Part shown: positions 26,020 through 35,085 of the stretch, one piece after another
Layout: every line of letters starts with the position of its first letter
Position numbering within the stretch: position 1 is the first letter of the stretch
NCBI GenBank assembly: GCA_036646055.1
Contig: JAVXMY010000001.1
Location: 310,001-374,000, forward strand
From: JAVWMQ01 sp036646055
GTDB taxonomy: Bacteria > Bacillota > Clostridia > Peptostreptococcales > Anaerovoracaceae
Length of the DNA: 64,000 nt
Reading direction: 5' to 3'
Made by a program: the position numbers and the translations under genes
The notes under the pieces: generated by a model
Databases searched by the model: none
Told to the model about the DNA's origin: nothing
What the model saw: the letters and a program-made list of their open reading frames with translations, nothing else

Positions 26020-27408
26020 TCATTGAAATACAACCGTAATAACACTTTTTGTATCTTCAGTGACTTTATATTTATCATTATATTTAGCCTTCATTAGTTT
26101 CCCTGGAATATATAGTACTTCTCTGCCTATAACAGCATAAAAAATCTTATCTCTATGTTCCTTTGGAACTTTTAAATCTACAAATAGATTTTGAATTTTT
26201 TTTCTTCCAAGTCCTTTGATTCTAATATAGTCTCCTGATTCTCTTCTTCTTACCACCGGTGATGCCTGTCCATATTCATAGGCTATTGCATCGTAATCAA
26301 AGGCTGCTACATTAGGTTCTGGTACGTAATCTACTCTATCAATTACCTTAATTTTTACTTCAGGTTTTATAATTTCTTCAGGTTTTTCCTTATTGCTTTT
26401 GATAAATATAACTTCTTCATAAGAAATCTGCATTACATACCCGTTTGGTAGATGGGCTTCGTTAGGGGTTTGCCCTTCTCTAATTATTTTTATGCACTGT
26501 TCTAAGTGGCTATAAGTTATGTCCTTGCCAAGACCTATAAAGCCAAAACTCTTCATTATGACACGAGACAAAACTGCATTGTGAGCTTTTTGCAAGACAG
26601 ATAATTTCAACTTACAAATTTCTTTACTCTTAGCCAACATGCTGCTGGCAACGGTTTTTTCCACTTGAATCCAAATGTAATCTTTGTCTACTTTGGAGAT
26701 ATGGCTTAATCTATTCATTGTGTCTATAACATTGCTATTGTAGTGTTTCTCTAGGTAAGGTATCAGTTCCAAGCGTATTTTGTTTCTTGCATAAATTGGT
26801 TCAAAGTTGGTTTGATCTATGCGGGGTTCCAAATTATTCTGCTCACAATATTCCTCGATTTCCCCTCTGGTTACATCTAGCAGAGGCCTTATGATTGTAT
26901 TTCCTAAGGGGGTTGTTCTGGAATATTCGATTCCTGCTAAGCCATCTGTGCCTGTGCCTCTTAACACTCTAAACAATACGGTTTCCGCTTGGTCGTTTAG
27001 GTTATGGGCAATTGCAATTTTGACCTGGTCCCTTGCCACTCCATCTTCAACAATGGCGTTAGCTACTGTATCAAAAAAATCGTACCTAGCTTTGCGCCCT
27101 GCTTCTTCACTGGTCATTGCTTCTTCCTCAGCAATTTTATTGCAATCAACCACTTTTGTCCAGTTAGCAACTCCGTTATTTTGACAAAGGTTTTCAACAT
27201 ATAGTTGATCTTCTTCTGCGTTTCCCGGCCTAAACTGATGGTTTACATGGGCCCCATGGAGTTTCAAGTCCATAGAAACCCTAAGGTCTACTAAGACGTC
27301 AAAAAGACACAGTGAATCTGGACCTCCTGAAAGGCCTATGATAACTGTATCTCCATTATTTATTAAATTATATTTTGCTATTGCTTCTTTAATCTTTTGC
27401 TTAACCAT
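26020..27408 (-). CDS. tilS: tRNA(Ile)-lysidine synthetase
   Basis: 462 residues. Modifies C34 of tRNA-Ile (CAU anticodon) with lysine. The PP-loop GLSGGPDSLCLF is near residue 25, and HNLNDQAETVLFRVLRGTG near 134. A C-terminal TilS domain carries RRRESGDYIRIKGLGRKKIQN. As in many Firmicutes it precedes ftsH, but the usual hpt between them is absent. Confidence 0.95.
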   Translation of the reverse strand: MVKQKIKEAIAKYNLINNGDTVIIGLSGGPDSLCLFDVLVDLRVSMDLKLHGAHVNHQFRPGNAEEDQLYVENLCQNNGVANWTKVVDCNKIAEEEAMTSEEAGRKARYDFFDTVANAIVEDGVARDQVKIAIAHNLNDQAETVLFRVLRGTGTDGLAGIEYSRTTPLGNTIIRPLLDVTRGEIEEYCEQNNLEPRIDQTNFEPIYARNKIRLELIPYLEKHYNSNVIDTMNRLSHISKVDKDYIWIQVEKTVASSMLAKSKEICKLKLSVLQKAHNAVLSRVIMKSFGFIGLGKDITYSHLEQCIKIIREGQTPNEAHLPNGYVMQISYEEVIFIKSNKEKPEEIIKPEVKIKVIDRVDYVPEPNVAAFDYDAIAYEYGQASPVVRRRESGDYIRIKGLGRKKIQNLFVDLKVPKEHRDKIFYAVIGREVLYIPGKLMKAKYNDKYKVTEDTKSVITVVFQ

Positions 27409-27410
27409 TC

Positions 27411-28343
27411 CTATCCTTTCAGCTTATTAAGCTTCTTGGCAACATGTCCCCAGCTTTCTTGAAGAATCTTTCTTCCTGCAAACATTGATGTTAATGAAGG
27501 GTCTAATTTTGGAGCGATTTCAACAATATCCATTCCAATAATATTTAGTCCCTCAAATAGGGCTTCTACCAAAGTTAGCACCTGTCTACTTGTTAGTCCG
27601 CCAAACTGTGGGGTTCCAGTTCCAGCCGCATAAGCTGGATCTAAACAGTCAATATCTAGGGTTATATATACCTTATTAAATTTAGACATGTGTTCTACAA
27701 CATCCTTGGCAACAGCCTCTATACCTTTTTTGTGGCATTGAGATGAACTTGCAACATTAATATGATTTTCCTGTTTAAATTTAAACTCGTCTGGCTCAAT
27801 AGATCTAATTCCAACAAAATAAAGATTATCTGTACTAGATATATTCTCAAGTTCAAGGGCACGTCTTTCAGTACTTCCATGACTTAGTCTATCTTCTCCA
27901 AGTTGGTCGCATAAATCAAAATGGGCATCAATATGAATAATTCCAAAATCCTCATTTAGCGCCTTATTAATTCCTCTTTCAACTGGAATGGTAATACTAT
28001 GGTCGCCACCAATCATATTAAAAAACTTGCCTTCAGTTACAAGCTGACACACAAAGTCTTCAATAACTTGAAAGTAAGCATCCCTTTTGCCCTTTGGCCA
28101 AAAATTTCCTGCATCATAAATATTTAAACTTTCAAAACTCTGAAAGTTTTCAGTAAATGGAGTCGAACATTTTGTGTTTTCTCTTAATACTTCCGGGCCT
28201 TCTTCAGCACCGCCTCTGTATGAAACTCCCTTATCGTAGGGAATCCCAAATATAACAACATCGGCATCTTCCATTTTCATATCAACTCGATTTAATCCAC
28301 ACCAAACTTCTGGATCCTTTGCAAAACCAATTCTTTTTAGCAT
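27411..28343 (-). CDS. speB: Agmatinase / ureohydrolase family enzyme
   Basis: 310 residues. Mn-dependent ureohydrolase. Metal ligands are GGDHSIT near residue 109, HIDAHFDLCD near 133 and DIDCLDPAYAAGTGTP near 213. The agmatinase reading (agmatine to putrescine plus urea) fits the polyamine transporter nearby at 29876-33365, but arginase or formiminoglutamase cannot be excluded. ATG at 28343 follows AAAGGAG by 6 bases. Confidence 0.85.
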   Translation of the reverse strand: MLKRIGFAKDPEVWCGLNRVDMKMEDADVVIFGIPYDKGVSYRGGAEEGPEVLRENTKCSTPFTENFQSFESLNIYDAGNFWPKGKRDAYFQVIEDFVCQLVTEGKFFNMIGGDHSITIPVERGINKALNEDFGIIHIDAHFDLCDQLGEDRLSHGSTERRALELENISSTDNLYFVGIRSIEPDEFKFKQENHINVASSSQCHKKGIEAVAKDVVEHMSKFNKVYITLDIDCLDPAYAAGTGTPQFGGLTSRQVLTLVEALFEGLNIIGMDIVEIAPKLDPSLTSMFAGRKILQESWGHVAKKLNKLKG

Positions 28344-28392
28344 AATAATCTCCTTTATATTTTCCCCTTTATTCTCCGCCAAAGGCTAAGCC

Positions 28393-29214
28393 CTAAACTT
28401 TTATGTCAAAAAATCTCTTGGCGTTTTCCATTGTAGCCTTAGCTACTTCCTCATAGGAAATATCCTTGATTTCCGCCACCTTCTTGGCTGTAAACTCCAC
28501 GTACTGAGACATGTTTTTCTTACCTCTAAAAGGTACTGGTGTCAAATAAGGTGAATCCGTTTCAATCAAAAGTTCATCAAGTGAAATGGCTTCAACCACC
28601 TTAATAGTTTTCTTATTATTTTTGTAAGTAACCGGCCCCGCAATAGAAATGGTTCCGCCTAGCTTAACATATTGTTCTGCGAGTTCTGCACTTCCGCTAT
28701 AACAGTGTAGCAAAACACGCCCATCCCCGCTTCCATCTTTTTTTCGTGGAAACCAGCTTTTTCTCTCTTCTGAAAATGCCTGTTCCTCTTTAAGAATATC
28801 TAGCACTTCCTGGTCCGCATCTCTAGAATGAATTACAATTGGCATCTTAAGCTCATTAGCAAGTCTAATTTGCTTTCTAAACCATTCCCTCTGAATATCT
28901 CTATCGGATAAATCGTAATGAAAATCTAGCCCTATCTCGCCAATCGCCTGAACTTTAGGCTTCTTCGCTAATGCCCTAAACATTTCTAAAGTTATATTGT
29001 CCATAGTTTTAGCGTCGTGAGGATGACAACCAACAACTGCATAACACCATGGATAAGTTGCACTATGATCAATGGCTTTTTTAGAACTTCCAAGATCAAA
29101 ACCAACATCCATCATATATGATACATCTGAAGCCTCAATCAGCTGAGCCAACATCTTAACATCTTCAGGTGTATTACTTTCATTATTTAAATGTGCATGA
29201 GAATCAAATAACAT
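28393..29214 (-). CDS. tatD: TatD-family metal-dependent DNase
   Basis: 273 residues. Amidohydrolase-type barrel with DSHAHLN at residue 4, GEIGLDFHYD near 92, VIHSRDA near 130, LHCYSG near 164 and ETDSPYLTP near 216. TatD proteins have 3'-5' exonuclease and Mg-dependent nuclease activity in DNA quality control. A positively charged insertion (KSWFPRKKDGSG) near residue 150 is unusual. Its upstream region contains no other gene for 660 bases. Confidence 0.92.
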   Translation of the reverse strand: MLFDSHAHLNNESNTPEDVKMLAQLIEASDVSYMMDVGFDLGSSKKAIDHSATYPWCYAVVGCHPHDAKTMDNITLEMFRALAKKPKVQAIGEIGLDFHYDLSDRDIQREWFRKQIRLANELKMPIVIHSRDADQEVLDILKEEQAFSEERKSWFPRKKDGSGDGRVLLHCYSGSAELAEQYVKLGGTISIAGPVTYKNNKKTIKVVEAISLDELLIETDSPYLTPVPFRGKKNMSQYVEFTAKKVAEIKDISYEEVAKATMENAKRFFDIKV

Positions 29215-29379
29215 AGCACTCTCCTTCTTTCTTCTAATTTCTTCTAATTTTTAACTTATTTCTATATCCATCTTATTTTTTTAATATTATTTTATTATTA
29301 TACCACAAAATAAAATCAAAAAACGATATAAAAGAACAAAATCAAAGCAATTCTCAAGTGATTCTGCTGAGATTTGGCT

Positions 29380-29480
29380 GCGGCTAAAGCGACTCCGCCT
29401 GAACCCACCCCAATTCCGCCCCGCGCCTGGCGATTTTCGGTGAATCCGCCCGATTCCGCACCATTCCGCCCGATTTCGCC
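29380..29480. repeat. GC-rich CCGCCCGATT iterations
   Basis: This short stretch is far richer in G and C than its surroundings and repeats close variants of ATTCCGCCCC, GATTCCGC and CGCCCGATT. The same phrase occurs once in copy A (15449-15468 region). It forms the start of copy B. Confidence 0.6.
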
Positions 29481-29757
29481 GCAAAAAGGTACAATTCGCC
29501 TTATTTTGAGATCCGAATACCCTTCTTGGAGTAACAAATTCTGAAGAAGGGTATTTTTAGTGGATTTTGAGAAAGTGAATACCTTTTTGTCTATAACAAA
29601 ACTATGATATGAGAGAATTTTGGCCTTTGCGAAAGACTTTGACCTCCCAAAAAGGTATAAAGAGAACCATTATCTACAATTTGTTCTCTTCGTCATAAGT
29701 TTGTTGCTAAGAAAAAGGTACTGAGTATAGAGAAAACCCCGTTTTGTACCTTTTTGC
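29440..29757 (+). repeat. Structured intergenic repeat, copy B
   Basis: Plus-strand copy of the element at 15111-15470. A 14 bp perfect terminal stem (29481-29494 GCAAAAAGGTACAA with 29744-29757) encloses a 12 bp hairpin (29516-29555) and an 11 bp stem (29579-29589 with 29648-29658). It also holds a GAGAAC/GTTCTC hairpin. No open frame of note. Its multibranched layout suggests a folded RNA or a palindrome-rich mobile repeat. Confidence 0.8.
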
Positions 29758-29764
29758 TTAAATA

Positions 29765-29798
29765 AAGAGAACTATTCTATAATTAGAATAGTTCTCTT
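29765..29798. terminator. Hairpin, probable terminator of the pot operon
   Basis: A 15 bp perfect stem beginning AAGAGAACTATTCTA with a TAAT loop. On the minus strand it is followed by TTTATTTAA, after potD. Confidence 0.6.
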
Positions 29799-29812
29799 CG
29801 AGTGTTATTATT

Positions 29813-29846
29813 GGAACTAGAGGGTTTAAGGGTAACCCCGAGTTCC
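29813..29846. terminator. Second hairpin after potD
   Basis: GGAACT/AGTTCC enclosing GGGTT/AACCC. No strong T tract, so its role is less certain than the hairpin at 29765. Confidence 0.45.
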
Positions 29847-29875
29847 AGTGGTTATTTGAGTCATTGTCTGAATGG

Positions 29876-30928
29876 TTATTTAGTTGCTTTTTTGAATTTG
29901 TTCCAGTTCTTTTGCATCTGATCGTCGGCTTTAGTTGATACGTTTTGCATCATTTCGCCTAGTTTCATTTCTGATGGTAGAACTACAAGTTTTTGCATGT
30001 CTTTTGAAATTAGTTTATCAGCTTCTTTGTTTGTTGAATAGTAACCTAATGCTTCAAACAACTTAGCTGCTGTCTTTGGCTGGTTAATATATTCAAGGAA
30101 CTTGTGAGCTGCATCTGCGTTTGGAGCATTTTTCGGAATGAATCCACCCATAACACCAAATCCAGAACCTTCCTTAGGGAAAGCTGTTTTTAATTTCGGA
30201 TTAGCCTTCAAAGCCTGAGTTGCCTGTGAAGTATATAAGTAAGCTACATCAACTTCTTCGCTTAGTAAGAAGTCCTGAGTATTGTTATCGTTAATAACTC
30301 TAATATTTGGAGCAAGCTTCTGCATTTTTTCGCCTGCCTTCTTAATAGTATCAAGGTTTTCTTCATTTAGAGTACTTCCCAAGGTTTTTAGAGTAATACC
30401 ATTAATAACTCTGTAGTTACCTGTAATTGCAATGTTATCTTTTAATCTTCCATCCCATAAATCATCATAACTATCAATATCAAAGCCGATTTTATCCTTA
30501 TCGTATAAAATCAAAGGAATTCCAGCACCGTAAGGAACTGAGTATTCGTCTTTTTTGTCATAGTACTGACCCTGGAATTTAGGGTTAATGTTTTTTAATG
30601 TTGAAATTTTGTCTTTGTCTAGTTTTTGAGCTAAGCCACCGTCAATAACCTGTTCAATAATGTAGTCGTCTCCAAATACAAGGTCATAGTCGCTTCCTTT
30701 GTTTTCTTCAAGTTTTGCAAGCATTGTTTCATTAGTATCAAATGTTGAATATGTGATTTTGATTCCAGTTTCTTTTTGGAAGTCTTTTAAAACTGAATCA
30801 TCAAACATGCCTTCCCATGTATAAATTACTAATTCACCACCATCTTTTTTTGCGTCTTTACTTCCGCATCCTGCCATTACCCCAATAACTAGGACAAGGA
30901 TTAAAGCTACGCTGAGCACTTTTTTCAT
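29876..30928 (-). CDS. potD: Spermidine/putrescine-binding lipoprotein PotD
   Basis: 350 residues. The N-terminus is a lipoprotein signal with the lipobox VMAGC, so the cysteine at about 21 is the anchor. The mature part is a type-II periplasmic-binding fold (YTWEGMFDDSVL near 38, DLVFGDDYIIEQ near 82) typical of polyamine binding proteins. Last gene of potA-potB-potC-potD. It delivers polyamines to PotBC. Confidence 0.93.
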   Translation of the reverse strand: MKKVLSVALILVLVIGVMAGCGSKDAKKDGGELVIYTWEGMFDDSVLKDFQKETGIKITYSTFDTNETMLAKLEENKGSDYDLVFGDDYIIEQVIDGGLAQKLDKDKISTLKNINPKFQGQYYDKKDEYSVPYGAGIPLILYDKDKIGFDIDSYDDLWDGRLKDNIAITGNYRVINGITLKTLGSTLNEENLDTIKKAGEKMQKLAPNIRVINDNNTQDFLLSEEVDVAYLYTSQATQALKANPKLKTAFPKEGSGFGVMGGFIPKNAPNADAAHKFLEYINQPKTAAKLFEALGYYSTNKEADKLISKDMQKLVVLPSEMKLGEMMQNVSTKADDQMQKNWNKFKKATK

Positions 30929-30929
30929 A

Positions 30930-31712
30930 TTAAATACCTCTTTTCTTATCTTTAAGCGAAATTACTTTTACAGTTCCTAACGCCACTATAATTACTAGCA
31001 CCATAAGTGATGCTAACGCATTGATTTCAGGTGTTACACCTGTTTTAATCATTGAGTAAATTTTAATTGGCAATGTGTTTACCGTCGGTCCTGTGACAAA
31101 TACACTAATTATTACGTCATCAAATGACATTGCAAATGACAGTACCAAACCGGAAAATATTGCAGGCTTTAGGAAAGGAATTGTAACATCTTTAAGTACA
31201 TCCTTAGGAGTTGCACCAAGATCTCTTGCTGCTTCTTCAATCCGTTCATCTTGCTCAGCTAATCTAGTTTTGATCATCATATAATTATATGGAATCGTAA
31301 ATGCTGTATGGGCCAATATTAATGTAATAAACCCAAAAGGCAAACCTGCAAATGAAAAAATCCCAAGGAATATCATTCCTAAAATTATTTCTGGAATCAT
31401 TATTGGAAGCATTGAAATATATTCAACTGCACCATCCGTTTTGCTCCGCTGTTTGGAAATTCCAATTGCAGCGCTTCCCCCAATTAACATACCAAAGAAG
31501 CTACTAGTTACAGCAAGAATTATGCTATTTAATAATGCTTCCCAAATATCACTATTGCTAAACAGTTTTCCATACCAGTCCAAACTAAATCCACCCCATA
31601 TGGAAGAAATTCTTGACTCGTTAAAAGAATAAACTACTGTAATTACAATAGGAATATATATTAAAAAAATTATCAACCCTAAATACAGGTAGGGAAGTTT
31701 CATTTTTTTCAT
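30930..31712 (-). CDS. potC: Spermidine/putrescine ABC permease PotC
   Basis: 260 residues with about six membrane segments. The EAARDLGATPKDVLKDVTIPFLKP segment near residue 160 is the EAA loop that contacts the ATPase. Second permease of the polyamine importer. Overlaps potB by one base. Confidence 0.92.
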   Translation of the reverse strand: MKKMKLPYLYLGLIIFLIYIPIVITVVYSFNESRISSIWGGFSLDWYGKLFSNSDIWEALLNSIILAVTSSFFGMLIGGSAAIGISKQRSKTDGAVEYISMLPIMIPEIILGMIFLGIFSFAGLPFGFITLILAHTAFTIPYNYMMIKTRLAEQDERIEEAARDLGATPKDVLKDVTIPFLKPAIFSGLVLSFAMSFDDVIISVFVTGPTVNTLPIKIYSMIKTGVTPEINALASLMVLVIIVALGTVKVISLKDKKRGI

Positions 31713-32551
31713 TAGAACAAGCCCTCCAAATCTGTGGTTTTAGTAACTCGTTTATATATCCATAGGGACAAACTAGTCAGTATTAATAGAACAACTGACA
31801 TTGCAGCTGCCATTGGCATATTTCTGCCTGTAGTCATTAAGTCTGAAATAATATTTCCAACTAATACAACCTTGTTTCCTCCCAAAATATCCGCAATGAA
31901 GAATAATCCCATAGACGGAATAAAGCTTAGAATTACCCCGCTTAAAAGTCCAGGCATTGTCATTGGAAGAGTTACTGATGTAAAAGCTTTAAACCTGCTA
32001 GCACCTAAATCTCTGGCAGCAAGTGGCAAATTCCAGTCCATTTTTTCTGCACTTTGGTAAACTGCAAAAATCATAAATGGTAGTAAAGCATAAACCATTC
32101 CTACAACAACGGCCGGATAAGTATAAAGAAGTTTTAAAGGCTCATCAATAATTGAAAGTTTCATCAACATCTTGTCTAACACCCCATTGCTTCTAAACAT
32201 TATAATCCAACCATATAATCTAAGAAGTCCGCTTATCCAAAATGGAATCATAAGTAAAATCATAAGTCTTGCTTTCCATTTAGACCTTAACTTAGCCATA
32301 AAATACCCAAAAGGATAACCAATTATAGCAATTGCCACAGTAGAAATAATTGCAAGCTTAAATGAATCAACGAAAACATCTATATATAACGGGTCAAGTA
32401 GACCCTTGTAATTATCCAGTGTAAATTCAAGTTCAAATCCCCAAGTCTCACCACGAGTCATAAAACTCAGTATAACCAGGTAGATAAAAGGAACAACAAT
32501 AAGTAAAACTGCCGTTACGTAGATTGGGGTTTTTAACAATCTAGTCTTCAT
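31712..32551 (-). CDS. potB: Spermidine/putrescine ABC permease PotB
   Basis: 279 residues and about six membrane segments, with an AARDLGASRFKAFTSVTLP loop near residue 180. The ATG at 32551 gives MKTRLLKTP. A start at 32581 would lie deeper inside potA. The chosen start overlaps the potA stop by 11 bases, consistent with translational coupling. Confidence 0.9.
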   Translation of the reverse strand: MKTRLLKTPIYVTAVLLIVVPFIYLVILSFMTRGETWGFELEFTLDNYKGLLDPLYIDVFVDSFKLAIISTVAIAIIGYPFGYFMAKLRSKWKARLMILLMIPFWISGLLRLYGWIIMFRSNGVLDKMLMKLSIIDEPLKLLYTYPAVVVGMVYALLPFMIFAVYQSAEKMDWNLPLAARDLGASRFKAFTSVTLPMTMPGLLSGVILSFIPSMGLFFIADILGGNKVVLVGNIISDLMTTGRNMPMAAAMSVVLLILTSLSLWIYKRVTKTTDLEGLF

Positions 32552-33365
32552 TGCCACCCCACACTTCCTTAGTCTTTTCAAGCATCTCCATGCAACTGCT
32601 CAAACCTTTTCTGCAAGCAACAACACGCTGCCCATCTTCAAGAACAAATTCGATACGGCTAAGACCCTTCTCGAAATCCGATTCCTTAAGTTTAAACAAA
32701 TCAAGAGGCTGACCAATTTCCTTGATTTCTCCATTATCCATTCTCACAATTCGATCAGACATACTAATAGCTTCTTCCTGGTCGTGTGTAATTAAAATAA
32801 AGGTAATACCAAGTTTTTTTTGCAAACTAACAAGTTCCTGCTGCATCTTGTGTCTAAGTTCTGCATCAAGAGCTCCAAGAGGTTCATCAAGTAGTAGCAT
32901 CTTTGGCTTCATAATTAAAGCCCTTGCAATAGCAACCCTCTGTTGCTGACCACCACTAAGTTCCTTAGGTAGCCTATCTCCATATCCTACCAAGTCAACA
33001 GTTTCAAGGATTTCGTCTACTTGCCTCCCAATTTCTGCCTTAGGCATTTTTTTTAATTTAAGACCGTAGCCGATGTTTTCAGCCACAGTCATTAATGGAA
33101 AAAGAGCGTAATTCTGAAATATGGTATTTACATTTCTTTTCTCCGGCGGAAGAGTTGTCACTTCGTCGCCATCAATAAAAACTTGACCCTTTTGGGGCGT
33201 AAGTAATCCAGCCATGACCTTTAGCATAGTTGTTTTACCACAACCTGATGGTCCTAAAATAGTAATAAACTCTCCTTTTTTGACCTGAAGATTTATACCC
33301 TTTAAGACCACCTGATCCGCTTCGTAACTTAATTCAATATCCTTTAACTCTAAAATATTTCCCAT
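32541..33365 (-). CDS. potA: Spermidine/putrescine ABC ATPase PotA
   Basis: 274 residues. Walker A GPSGCGKTT near residue 37, LSGGQQQRVAIARAL near 140, LLLDEPLGALD near 161. It energises PotBC. It is about 90-100 residues shorter than typical PotA (about 370): the C-terminal TOBE regulatory domain is mostly missing, replaced by a short tail. The next gene overlaps the stop, so the short form is real. GGAG precedes the start. Confidence 0.9.
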   Translation of the reverse strand: MGNILELKDIELSYEADQVVLKGINLQVKKGEFITILGPSGCGKTTMLKVMAGLLTPQKGQVFIDGDEVTTLPPEKRNVNTIFQNYALFPLMTVAENIGYGLKLKKMPKAEIGRQVDEILETVDLVGYGDRLPKELSGGQQQRVAIARALIMKPKMLLLDEPLGALDAELRHKMQQELVSLQKKLGITFILITHDQEEAISMSDRIVRMDNGEIKEIGQPLDLFKLKESDFEKGLSRIEFVLEDGQRVVACRKGLSSCMEMLEKTKEVWGGNED

Positions 33366-33381
33366 TCTTCTCCTTAAATAA

Positions 33382-34200
33382 TTACAATTTCAAATCTCTT
33401 TTATTATATATGGTTTTACCCAATATCATAAAAATCAAACCTATTGCCAGGTAGATCACCGCTTGAACTATTAGCTCATTATCTAAATCAACAACCTTGG
33501 CTGGATTAAAAACTTCAAAGGGACTAAAGGAACTGAGATGAGGGATTTTTTCCTCAAGAAGCTTACCTAAATAGCCTACCATATAATCTGCTAAAACAAC
33601 CATGCTAGCAATAACCGGCACATTGATTTTGGCTGTCATCCCTGCAATTCCAATTGCTACAAACATGAAGAAATAGGGCGTAATACTTGAAACTTTAGAT
33701 ACTGTAATATAATCCATTAGATCAAATGTATTGCCACCTACTGCAATTCCTGCAATTCCAACCACAGCAATAGCCCCAATCAGAACAATTGTAAGACCAA
33801 TAATCCCTGTAATTATGTTGGCTAAGTAAATCTCACTTCTCTTAACCGGCATAGAATTGATAAACTCAATAGTCTTGTTTTTTTCTTCTTTGTAAACTAA
33901 TCCTGCCCCAAATATGGCACCAAATATTGAAAGTGGAATTAATATAATATTATATATCATTCCGAAATAGCCTATGTAATTGTTCATACTTGATAAGTCT
34001 TCCATACCAAATAGTGACATTATCTCTTCTGGCATTGTTTCCATTTTGACTTCAGCAATGTCCTTCATAGTTGGAAAAAGAAACATATAAAGAGACATTA
34101 TCCCCATGATTGCAATGGTCCATCCAATTATTGTTTTTTTGCTATTTCTTAGTTGAAACCCTGTTAGGTTCAGTGTGCTTCTAATACTAAATTTATTCAT
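33382..34200 (-). CDS. ABC-2 type transporter permease
   Basis: 272 residues, about six hydrophobic segments, with a charged loop after the first one (FPTMKDIAEVKMETMPEEI). The ABC-2 layout fits an exporter partner of the ATPase gene immediately upstream. Substrate unknown, perhaps an antimicrobial or a lipid-like compound. Overlaps that gene by 8 bases. Confidence 0.82.
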   Translation of the reverse strand: MNKFSIRSTLNLTGFQLRNSKKTIIGWTIAIMGIMSLYMFLFPTMKDIAEVKMETMPEEIMSLFGMEDLSSMNNYIGYFGMIYNIILIPLSIFGAIFGAGLVYKEEKNKTIEFINSMPVKRSEIYLANIITGIIGLTIVLIGAIAVVGIAGIAVGGNTFDLMDYITVSKVSSITPYFFMFVAIGIAGMTAKINVPVIASMVVLADYMVGYLGKLLEEKIPHLSSFSPFEVFNPAKVVDLDNELIVQAVIYLAIGLIFMILGKTIYNKRDLKL

Positions 34201-35065
34201 GATCCGCCACCTCCTGGGTTATTCCCTTGGTTTGGCTCTCAGTTTCCGCCTCGGTTTTGTAGTAATCTATAAACTCATCGGTGACGCTTTTATCTTTAAT
34301 CTCAAGTCTTGCAATTTCAATAGTTGCCAGCTGTCTAATCAAATAGTTAATATCTCCATCAAAATCAAAATTTTGAGTTTCCCCATCTTTGGTTTCAACT
34401 GTAACGCTTTGTTTATGCTTAAAACTTATATTTGTTAAATCCAAAAAGTCTACAATTTGGCCATCCTTAATTATGGCAACCTTGTCGCAGTACTTTTCAA
34501 CCTCACTTAAATTATGACTTGAAAGAAAAACTGTCATTCCTGCTGACTTAGCTTCCAAAATAACCTTAAAGAATTTTTCCTGCATCAAGGGATCTAGCCC
34601 TGAAGTCGGCTCATCTAAAATTATTACCTTTGCATTCTTAAGTAGGGCCTGAATAATTGAAACCTTCTTCCTGTTTCCCAGGCTTAATTCCTTGATTTTT
34701 TTGTCCATGTTTAGTTCAAATAACTCTGCTAACCTTTCAGCCTCGTCCATACCCTTAGTTGAAAACTTACAACAAAATTTAAACACTTCTCTTGCCTTTA
34801 GGTTATCATTAAACTCTGTTTCACTTGGCATATAGCTTGTGATACCTTTGATAGCCTTGGTATCCTTAATTGAATCTAAACCATCAATTGTAATGGTACC
34901 TTGACTAGGAAAAATCATGTTCATCATTGCTCGTATAGTTGTACTTTTGCCAGCACCGTTTTTGCCAACAAAACCAACAATTTCGCCTTTTTCTATAGAG
35001 AGGTTAATATTATTCACAGCTACAAACTTGCCGTAGCTCTTACTAAACCCTTTTATTTCAATCAT
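34193..35065 (-). CDS. ABC transporter ATP-binding protein
   Basis: 290 residues. VGKNGAGKSTTIRAMM near residue 33, LSLGNRKKVSIIQAL near 132 (a slightly degenerate LSGGQ with LGN) and ILDEPTSGLDPL near 153. The C-terminal extension resembles ABC-2 drug or bacteriocin exporters. Works with the permease at 33382. Confidence 0.9.
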   Translation of the reverse strand: MIEIKGFSKSYGKFVAVNNINLSIEKGEIVGFVGKNGAGKSTTIRAMMNMIFPSQGTITIDGLDSIKDTKAIKGITSYMPSETEFNDNLKAREVFKFCCKFSTKGMDEAERLAELFELNMDKKIKELSLGNRKKVSIIQALLKNAKVIILDEPTSGLDPLMQEKFFKVILEAKSAGMTVFLSSHNLSEVEKYCDKVAIIKDGQIVDFLDLTNISFKHKQSVTVETKDGETQNFDFDGDINYLIRQLATIEIARLEIKDKSVTDEFIDYYKTEAETESQTKGITQEVADHE

Positions 35066-35085
35066 TGTTCCACCTATTTAGTCCT

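Noticed and set aside
29287..29537. Short coding frames in the GC-rich repeat on the minus strand
   Set aside because: No ribosome site, low-complexity composition, and the region matches the non-coding repeat.
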